DNA of 13,085 bases from contig JADGDL010000009.1 of NCBI GenBank assembly GCA_016744875.1, positions 1-13,085 on the forward strand, given 5' to 3'. Under the pieces are notes generated by a model. That model ran no database searches. It had not been told where the DNA came from and worked only from the letters and a program-made list of their open reading frames with translations. The position numbers and the translations under genes were made by a program. This DNA is from Sulfurovum sp. GTDB lineage: Bacteria; Campylobacterota; Campylobacteria; Campylobacterales; Sulfurovaceae. Shown here one piece after another: positions 1 to 5,563 of this stretch (its first letter is position 1; each line of letters begins with the position of its first letter).

Positions 1-12
1 GAGGTACTGCAT
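1..12 (-). CDS. Start of a further gene, cut by the window edge
   Basis: On the minus strand an ATG at 12-10 opens a frame reading M-Q-Y-L before the window ends. It is preceded by a good ribosome binding site (AAGG/GGGAA, about 8 bases upstream) and lies 18 bases after the aldolase stop, so it fits as the next gene of the same operon. Four codons allow no family assignment. Because the aldolase resembles only the N-terminal half of two-domain aldolase/dehydrogenase proteins, a separate short-chain dehydrogenase is one possible identity, but this is pure inference. Confidence 0.45.
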
Positions 13-30
13 ATTATTTCCCTTTTCTAA

Positions 31-1185
31 CTATTTTTTGAGTTTGGCTTGCTCGAGTTCCCAGTATTCCATATCAAAACTGTCGGCAATTGAAATACTC
101 TGATAGCCTCCAAGCTTATCGGCACGTAGTACTGCCATCATCGTGTGTGAGACCACATCATTGATGACATCTGCTTCTTTTTGTGTCTTTCCAAAGCTCA
201 CCACTCCAAAATCTTTGATCACTGCGTATTTTGGATTTGAATCTAACATAGTCTCATCTTCTTTGTAGGCATTAAAATACGTTTCATAACCTACTTTAAA
301 ATGTTTAAGTGCCTCTTCTACATCACTGTCTTCTACTACCAAAGGCACTCTCTTAGTTCTGATTATATGTTCTGGGGTCAGCACACCGCGTGTCACTGCT
401 GTTCTCAAATTCTCTTGAGAGGCATAGTGTAAGGCTAGAGGTGTTTGGTTGACATGCATAAATTTATCTATCTCTAGCAGGCTTATATCAAAGTCTTTTG
501 CTTCCGCATCCGCGTCATTTAAGTCAAGACTCGCATTCTTTTCTAAAAATTCCTCTGCTAGGGTTACGGCATCTATCATCTTGTCATAAGACTTTTTAGC
601 ATCATCATCAAAAGTAAAGATCCCATGATTGTGTAAAATCATCCCTTCGCATTTGGACCAGTCTAAACCTTGGATCATCTCATTTATCTTTGAAGCCAAA
701 ATGAACCCCGGCATGATATAAGGGACGATTAAAAAGTTTGGAAAGAGTTTTGCAATATGTTCTTTTCCCTGCTTTGAATTTGATATCGTCACAATGGCAT
801 CCGCATGAGTATGATCTACTACTTTAAATGGAATGATCGCATGCAAGATAGCTTCCACGGATGGGTTTGGTGCCGTTGGATCTATCATCGCTGCTTTTTG
901 TCCTGACACCATGTCTGAATCACTAAGCTTTTTCAACTCCGCCATTTCTAAAAGTGTCTTCATTTTTACAGGAGCAAAACCTTCTGCTTTGATGGAAACC
1001 AAGTCCCAGCCAGAACCCTTTACAAGTAAAATATCTTCACCGTCTACCGTTGTCTTTACAGAAGTATTACCACCTCCGTGAAGTACAAGTTCATCACTGC
1101 GGCCAAGTAGATTTGAGGTGTATACCCTCATTTCCAGGTCAGTCTTGTATGCCTTTGCTTCTTTATCATCCCATAAGTTCTTCAA
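31..1185 (-). CDS. Class II aldolase/adducin family protein (stand-alone aldolase half)
   Basis: Predicted cytoplasmic metal-dependent aldolase of 384 residues. Class II aldolases of this fold cleave or form sugar-phosphate C-C bonds; the substrate here is unknown. Visible hallmarks are HGGGNTSVK at 36-44, the active-site region SVEAILHA with Glu111, the zinc ligand pair H125-T-H127 in DHTHAD, and a third site LHNHG with H185/H187. The C-terminal region ends in FDMEYWELEQAKLKK, the sequence style that in bifunctional rhamnulose-phosphate aldolase/dehydrogenase proteins is followed directly by a Rossmann dehydrogenase domain; that domain is absent. The start is TTG (1185-1183), 3 bases after the stop of the preceding gene. 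The LWDD motif just behind it is typical of the family, which supports this start over Met19. No strong ribosome site is visible, so translational coupling is likely. Family call is firm, substrate is not. Confidence 0.9.
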   Translation of the reverse strand: MKNLWDDKEAKAYKTDLEMRVYTSNLLGRSDELVLHGGGNTSVKTTVDGEDILLVKGSGWDLVSIKAEGFAPVKMKTLLEMAELKKLSDSDMVSGQKAAMIDPTAPNPSVEAILHAIIPFKVVDHTHADAIVTISNSKQGKEHIAKLFPNFLIVPYIMPGFILASKINEMIQGLDWSKCEGMILHNHGIFTFDDDAKKSYDKMIDAVTLAEEFLEKNASLDLNDADAEAKDFDISLLEIDKFMHVNQTPLALHYASQENLRTAVTRGVLTPEHIIRTKRVPLVVEDSDVEEALKHFKVGYETYFNAYKEDETMLDSNPKYAVIKDFGVVSFGKTQKEADVINDVVSHTMMAVLRADKLGGYQSISIADSFDMEYWELEQAKLKK

Positions 1186-1188
1186 AAT

Positions 1189-1476
1189 CTAACCCAACAC
1201 TTCTAATTCATCTGAATATTTCTTTTCACAATAAGGTTCATAGGATGATTTGTAAACAGCATAGTGTGCAGAAGCTTTATGCCCATCCAGTGCTTCTTCA
1301 TTTTCCCAGCTCTCATAAGCCATGAATTTTCTTGGATTGTTCTCATACTGAAAGATCTCATAAAAAATCACCCCTTTTTCTGCTTTACTTGGTACAACCA
1401 TCGCAGATAAAAGCTCTTTCATCTTCTCTTCATGGCCTTCTTTTGCTATAAATGTTACTCTTTTTGTTATTGTCAT
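1189..1476 (-). CDS. ABM-domain protein, putative quinol monooxygenase-like (YgiN type)
   Basis: Small 95-residue protein with the dimeric alpha/beta-barrel ABM (antibiotic biosynthesis monooxygenase) pattern: an N-terminal beta strand (VTFIAKEGHEEKMKELL), a KGVIFYEIFQ strand around 34-43, and FMAYESWENEEALDGHKAS at 51-69 with H66 and H71. This is the layout of YgiN-like proteins, some of which oxidise quinols without a cofactor, but many family members have other or unknown roles. The length matches the family. The ATG is well supported by AGGAG six bases upstream. It lies 48 bases after the multiheme cytochrome gene and 3 bases before the aldolase start, so all three are probably one transcript. 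Placement next to a cytochrome would suit quinone chemistry or protection, which is an inference only. Confidence 0.85.
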   Translation of the reverse strand: MTITKRVTFIAKEGHEEKMKELLSAMVVPSKAEKGVIFYEIFQYENNPRKFMAYESWENEEALDGHKASAHYAVYKSSYEPYCEKKYSDELEVLG

Positions 1477-1524
1477 TGTTTGCTCCTAAATTATTATTTT
1501 TTTATTTTACTTAACTTTGCTTAT

Positions 1525-3933
1525 TTATTCATTCTTGCAACGCATTTTTTTTCTTCTTCTCATATACAGATAGACCAATCCTCCACCCAAAAACAGTCCG
1601 CCCAATACCTGTACCCAAGCTGTAAGAAGAATACTTTTATGCACAATGGTCTTATGCATTTCGTTATCTACAGTAATCCCCGCATATTTGGCAGAATGAA
1701 CCATGAGTGAGACTGCCAGGTCCTTACTAGGTAACTCTTGGTGACATGCCAGACATGCACCTTGTCTGTCCAGTTTATCTCTTGTTTTTTTATCCAATGC
1801 CTGAGAAAGTTTCCAATGATTCCCTACCGTTTGTACCTGTGTACCGTTCTCATCTATCATTACGGAATAATCATGTTTGAGGTTTGGTATAGCAGGTATC
1901 TGTTCATCTACCCCTTTAACCAACAGTTTTTTATCTGCACTCATCAGGTCAACAATGGTCGTTTTACTCTGATCAGCAAAATATTTACCGCCATTGATAC
2001 CTTTCCCTTGTGCTTTCAAGCTAGTATGACAACTTTCACAGGAACGTGACTTTTTACTTACAGTATGCGGTTGGACAGGCGCCATAACGATGGAATTTAC
2101 TCCTTCCTCTGGAACATCCACCGTACCATTATTTTCAACACCTTTAAGTTTAAAAACATGATTTTGTAACAAAGTGTTGCCTTCTTTACCGATCACTGTC
2201 AATGTTACTTGACATCCAGGTATCGTAGGAGAGACACGTCCCTCTCCATTTTGACTAAGCGCCGGGTCTTCCCATCGCAGATAGGACCTTGTCTCTGTCA
2301 CCTTTCCGTCAACAAGGAAGTCTTTTAAGGTGTCAACTTCTCCTGTCTTACCATTGACATGATGTTTGGAAGCAGCCAAATAGTCAGGATTTTGTTTCCC
2401 TCCAGAATAGTCTACTTTTACATGGCACCCATAACACTGTGGTGCCCAGGTTGCATGACAAGTGTAGCACTCAAGTTTATCGGTATGGGCCTGTATCTGG
2501 TCCATTGCAACAAGCCCTTCTTTTGAGATCTTATTCTCTTTTTTAAGAAGTTTAAGCGGTTTTAATTCGACATCTTTCCCTGAGGAAAGGTGCATCATTA
2601 TTTTATCACCTTTCCTTACAGCTTTAGTCAGAGGATTCCCTCTTGCAGAAAGCAAAAACCCATCTCCTTTATCCGCAGGGATTGCACCTTGTTCCAAGTA
2701 AGCTGCTAAGGTTTTAGTGGTTCCCCTTGCTTTACCCGTTTTAGGTTTCGTATCAAATTCATCTGAATAGCCCAATGGTAATTCCCACGGATACTTCTGC
2801 GTTGTACCATGACAGTCTTGACACTCTATCTCCACTGCTCCCAGGTTTGCTCCTCTAAAGAAACCATCCCCATGCATATCGTTGGAAGTATGGCAATCTT
2901 GACAGAGCATCCCTTTAGAGTAGTGTATGTCTTCTGTCAAATGCAAATAACGCTTCGTGTGCAGTTTAGGCTGTCCGTTTCCTTCGTTATCAAAGGTCGC
3001 CTGATACTCAGTCTCCATCAAGCCCTGATAAGAAACCCCTATCCGTTTTCCTCTGTTATGACATGTTGTACAAGTCTCCACAGGGATACCGCTATAGTGA
3101 ACATCATTCACTTCTACCTTGACTTCACGTGAAGACTGTATCGCATGCACTAACATATGTCCATCTTCTTTTTTAGAGATACTTTTATCTGCTCCCTCAT
3201 AGAGACCTGCATTAGAGTATGGGACATGACAGGAAGCACATCCTATCCCTCTATAATCACCTCTCCTTTTACGCCCCTGCCCACCTGTATGGCAACGTAA
3301 ACATTCCTGTCTTAAATACGTATACACAGACAGTGTTGGGTCTTTTTCTATCTCTTGGGCCGTTGGTGCCTGTGGCAACTCTTTGGTCTCGTCTAAAAAT
3401 CCTTGGGGTTCAAGCTTTTTAAGTGCATCCATATAGTTTTGATAACTTTGTGTTCCCAAACGTTTATGAGGGTCAGGTGATTTCCCGCCAAAGTTCGTAT
3501 AGGTATGTTTATAGCCCTCTTTTGCACCAAATCCCCACAAAGCTCCGTGTATCTTTCCCTGTTCTGTTGCCATGAGATTATTCTCCTGTGCTGCAACCTG
3601 ATTGGGATGACACATACCACAAGTATTTTCGTTTATCCAAGGGCTTGCAGGGTAAGGGTAAAATGCTTTAGGTCCTTCATTTTTGGTGAAATATTCAAGT
3701 GTACCTTTGTGTGCTTCTTCTTTCTTTGTCGCAGCAGGATCTCCTCCATGACAGACCACACAATCATTGCCTTTGACACCTGCTTCATCTGCTTTTTGCA
3801 AGATCGCCTGCATCATGCCGGAGTTTTGAGCGCGAATATCTTTGATACCCTCATGGCATGTCACACATTCATTTTTTACCTGCGCAAAAGAGAGTGTGGC
3901 AAACAGTACAAGTAAACCTAAACTTTTCAACAT
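1525..3933 (-). CDS. Twelve-heme periplasmic cytochrome c with C-terminal membrane anchor
   Basis: An 802-residue electron-transfer or redox protein. A Sec signal peptide (residues 1-17, ending SFA) precedes twelve CXXCH heme sites starting at 23, 58, 105, 211, 232, 288, 344, 371, 489, 500, 632 and 727. A single hydrophobic helix (about 767-791) followed by RRRKK anchors the C terminus in the inner membrane with the heme domain in the periplasm. Two long heme-poor stretches (376-488 and 505-631) suggest inserted non-heme subdomains. No CXXCK site or CX15CH site (the marker of MccA sulfite reductase) was found, so it is not evidently a known octaheme reductase. ATG is preceded by GAGG five bases upstream. 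No NapC/NrfH-type quinol dehydrogenase gene is in view, so the electron partner is unknown. It heads a probable operon with the ABM and aldolase genes. Heme count is certain; function unassigned. Confidence 0.93.
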   Translation of the reverse strand: MLKSLGLLVLFATLSFAQVKNECVTCHEGIKDIRAQNSGMMQAILQKADEAGVKGNDCVVCHGGDPAATKKEEAHKGTLEYFTKNEGPKAFYPYPASPWINENTCGMCHPNQVAAQENNLMATEQGKIHGALWGFGAKEGYKHTYTNFGGKSPDPHKRLGTQSYQNYMDALKKLEPQGFLDETKELPQAPTAQEIEKDPTLSVYTYLRQECLRCHTGGQGRKRRGDYRGIGCASCHVPYSNAGLYEGADKSISKKEDGHMLVHAIQSSREVKVEVNDVHYSGIPVETCTTCHNRGKRIGVSYQGLMETEYQATFDNEGNGQPKLHTKRYLHLTEDIHYSKGMLCQDCHTSNDMHGDGFFRGANLGAVEIECQDCHGTTQKYPWELPLGYSDEFDTKPKTGKARGTTKTLAAYLEQGAIPADKGDGFLLSARGNPLTKAVRKGDKIMMHLSSGKDVELKPLKLLKKENKISKEGLVAMDQIQAHTDKLECYTCHATWAPQCYGCHVKVDYSGGKQNPDYLAASKHHVNGKTGEVDTLKDFLVDGKVTETRSYLRWEDPALSQNGEGRVSPTIPGCQVTLTVIGKEGNTLLQNHVFKLKGVENNGTVDVPEEGVNSIVMAPVQPHTVSKKSRSCESCHTSLKAQGKGINGGKYFADQSKTTIVDLMSADKKLLVKGVDEQIPAIPNLKHDYSVMIDENGTQVQTVGNHWKLSQALDKKTRDKLDRQGACLACHQELPSKDLAVSLMVHSAKYAGITVDNEMHKTIVHKSILLTAWVQVLGGLFLGGGLVYLYMRRRKKMRCKNE

Positions 3934-3950
3934 TCTTCCCTCGTTTGTTT

Positions 3951-4003
3951 CATTTAAACCATTATAACCTATAAATAAAATAATTCAACATTTAAACGAT
4001 TAT
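3951..4003. repeat. 15-base direct repeat in the divergent promoter region (candidate operator pair)
   Basis: CATTTAAACCATTAT at 3951-3965 and CATTTAAACGATTAT at 3989-4003 differ at one base (14/15 identical) and lie 38 bases apart start to start. The first copy overlaps the leftward -10 box and likely start point; the second sits just upstream of the leftward -35 and runs into the rightward extended -10. Each copy carries the palindrome TTTAAA. A regulator binding both could control the two divergent transcripts together. The repeat is seen directly; the operator role is inferred, and no known box was recognised. Confidence 0.55.
3961..3988 (-). promoter_or_regulatory. Leftward promoter for the cytochrome operon
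   Basis: Reading the minus strand, TTGAAT (3988-3983) and a perfect TATAAT (3966-3961) are separated by 16 bases, giving a sigma70-like promoter whose transcript would start near 3955, about 20 bases before the ATG at 3933 and its GAGG ribosome site. The region is AT-rich, so chance matches are possible, but position and spacing are good. Confidence 0.6.
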
Positions 4004-4011
4004 GATATAAT
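4003..4011 (+). promoter_or_regulatory. Rightward extended -10 promoter for the surA-like/dcd pair
   Basis: TGATATAAT is a perfect extended -10 element (TGnTATAAT). No convincing -35 is needed for such promoters, and Campylobacterota promoters often lack one. Transcription would begin near 4018, about 23 bases before the ATG at 4041, leaving room for the weak CGGAA ribosome site at 4029-4033. Confidence 0.65.
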
Positions 4012-4040
4012 CATCAAAAATATAAATACGGAATTCATAT

Positions 4041-4856
4041 ATGAAAAAACTTGTTTTACTTGGATTACTAACGTTCTTAACTTTTTCACAAGCCAAAATG
4101 ATAGATGCTATCGCGGTCATCGTAGAGGGAGAGCCTGTAACCACTGCTGAGATAAAAGCAGTGCAACAACAAATGAATATTTCTAAAAAAGAAGCAACGG
4201 ACCTGCTTATCAAAGACAGACTACAAAAATCTGCGATGAATACCATAGAGATCTCTGAAGACTCTATAGACTCAAAGATCGAAGCTATTGCTGCACAGAA
4301 TAATCTTACGATCCCAAAGATGCAGAAAGTTTTAAAGGAACAAGGAACTACTTGGAAAAAATACCGTTCAACTGTCAAAGAAGCAATGAAAAAAGAGAAG
4401 TTCTATCAGGAAAAAGTGGTCAGTACCATCCCTGAGCCAACAGAAGATCAACTCAAACTTTTTTATACCAACAATCAAGATTCTTTTGTCATCCCTTCTT
4501 CTATCAACATGGTCGAATACTCAGCATCCACAGAAAGTAAAATGAAGAATTTTCTTCAAACAAGAAACAAAAAAGGTATCAAAAGCAGATCTGTCACAAA
4601 AAAGACAAAAGATATTAATCCGGAACTTTTAGGAACTATTTTACAGACACAAGACGGATCATTCACCCGTCCGTTCAATGCAGGAGATAGATTTATAAGC
4701 TATGAAGTACTTTCTAGATCGGGACAGGACACTATGCCTTATGAAGCATCAAAAGGTGCTGTCGCTGCAAGATGGAAACAACAACAACAAAGTAAAGCAC
4801 TCAAAGATTATTTTGAAAAGCTCAAAACAAATGCTGACGTGCAGTATATAAGATAA
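4041..4856 (+). CDS. SurA-like periplasmic chaperone / peptidyl-prolyl isomerase
   Basis: A 271-residue exported protein resembling SurA/PEB4-type folding factors that escort outer-membrane proteins through the periplasm. Residues 1-18 form a Sec signal peptide with a likely cut after SQA. The mature protein begins with the SurA N-terminal pattern (MIDAIAVIVEGEPVTTAEI, a beta strand then helix), followed by a helix-rich chaperone part to about 130 that ends with the typical KFYQEKVVSTIPEPTEDQL segment. A parvulin-like region follows (about 145-235, with LLGTILQTQDGSFTRPFNAGDRFISYEV), then a C-terminal helix. The parvulin part is divergent: the usual catalytic-core start with a His-Ile-Leu strand is not visible, so isomerase activity is doubtful while chaperone activity is plausible. 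ATG 4041 is supported by the promoter and signal peptide. The next gene, dcd, follows after 15 bases with its own AGAGG site, suggesting one transcript. Confidence 0.85.
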   Translation: MKKLVLLGLLTFLTFSQAKMIDAIAVIVEGEPVTTAEIKAVQQQMNISKKEATDLLIKDRLQKSAMNTIEISEDSIDSKIEAIAAQNNLTIPKMQKVLKEQGTTWKKYRSTVKEAMKKEKFYQEKVVSTIPEPTEDQLKLFYTNNQDSFVIPSSINMVEYSASTESKMKNFLQTRNKKGIKSRSVTKKTKDINPELLGTILQTQDGSFTRPFNAGDRFISYEVLSRSGQDTMPYEASKGAVAARWKQQQQSKALKDYFEKLKTNADVQYIR

Positions 4857-4871
4857 TAAGAGGATAGAAAA

Positions 4872-5438
4872 ATGGGATTAAAATCCGATAAATGGATACG
4901 TGAGAAATCTCTGCAAGAAGAGATGATAACACCTTTTTGTGAAGGTTTAGTAGGTGAAGGTGTGGTCTCTTACGGACTTAGTTCATACGGTTATGATATC
5001 CGTGTTTCTGATGAGTTTAAGATCTTTACGAACATTAATGCCGAAGTGGTTGACCCAAAAGATTTTAATCACAACAATGTAGTGGACCATAAAGGTGAGG
5101 TCTGTATCGTACCACCTAACTCTTTTGCTTTGGCACGGACCATAGAGTACTTTAAAATGCCCTCTGATACTTTGGCTATTTGTTTGGGGAAAAGTACCTA
5201 TGCACGTTGTGGGATCATCGTAAATGTGACGCCTTTTGAACCGGGTTTTGAAGGACACATTACTATAGAGATATCCAATACAACACCTCTTCCTGCAAAG
5301 ATCTACGCAAATGAGGGTATCGCACAGGTACTCTTTTTGCAGGGCGATGAACAGTGTGAAACCACTTATTCTGACAGAAAAGGTAAGTATCAAAGTCAAA
5401 CAGGAATCACTCTGCCCCGAATTTTAAAACAATCTTAG
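4872..5438 (+). CDS. dcd: dCTP deaminase
   Basis: Deaminates dCTP to dUTP in the cytoplasm, feeding dUMP and then dTTP synthesis. The 188-residue length is normal for the trimeric dCTP deaminase family. Visible family hallmarks are SSYGYDIRVSDEF at 37-49, the GKSTYARCGI segment at 106-115 carrying the nucleotide-binding Ser and Arg, the region VTPFEPGFEGHITIEISN with the catalytic glutamate Glu133, and the C-terminal GKYQSQTGITLPR tail that closes over the nucleotide. The tail and motifs fit a plain deaminase; I cannot exclude the bifunctional dCTP deaminase/dUTPase type from sequence alone. The ATG has AGAGG about eight bases upstream. It is the last gene of the surA-like/dcd pair, and its stop codon overlaps the base of the terminator hairpin. 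Confidence 0.95.
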   Translation: MGLKSDKWIREKSLQEEMITPFCEGLVGEGVVSYGLSSYGYDIRVSDEFKIFTNINAEVVDPKDFNHNNVVDHKGEVCIVPPNSFALARTIEYFKMPSDTLAICLGKSTYARCGIIVNVTPFEPGFEGHITIEISNTTPLPAKIYANEGIAQVLFLQGDEQCETTYSDRKGKYQSQTGITLPRILKQS

Positions 5439-5485
5439 CGTTTTAGTGTGTGGTTTATTCCACCACACTATAAACGCTTCTTTTC
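5437..5485 (+). terminator. Intrinsic terminator after dcd
   Basis: Left arm 5437-5453 (AGCGTTTTAGTGTGTGG) pairs with right arm 5460-5478 (CCACCACACTATAAACGCT) around a six-base loop, with one unpaired base at each of two points in the right arm. The stem has about 17 pairs and is followed by TCTTTTCT. The hairpin begins inside the dcd stop codon TAG, so it shuts off the dcd transcript right at its end and separates it from topA. Confidence 0.85.
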
Positions 5486-5523
5486 TCTGCTCGAATAAAC
5501 TTATACCTTTTTTCATTCCTTTA

Positions 5524-5532
5524 TGCTACAAT
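5524..5532 (+). promoter_or_regulatory. Promoter for topA
   Basis: TGCTACAAT is an extended -10 element (TGnTAnAAT) placed 31 bases before the topA ATG, giving a predicted start near 5539. No good -35 is seen at the standard distance. Its location just behind the dcd terminator makes it the likely driver of topA, bioB and the antiporter gene. Confidence 0.55.
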
Positions 5533-5563
5533 GCCAAAAATCCCTTATATAAAGTAAGTATAA

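Noticed and set aside
3505..3915. 136-codon plus-strand frame opposite the cytochrome N-terminal region
   Set aside because: Composition is Cys/Phe/Ile-rich as expected for the antisense of heme-binding codons; the minus strand clearly encodes CXXCH sites in the same place.
1525..3933. Identification of the cytochrome as MccA sulfite reductase or octaheme tetrathionate reductase
   Set aside because: Twelve CXXCH sites rather than eight, no CX15CH site and no CXXCK site could be found; a non-heme Cys574 has no matching downstream CH.
3992..4378. 128-codon minus-strand frame opposite the SurA-like gene
   Set aside because: No family resemblance, runs through the promoter region, and the plus-strand gene has a signal peptide and conserved domain order.
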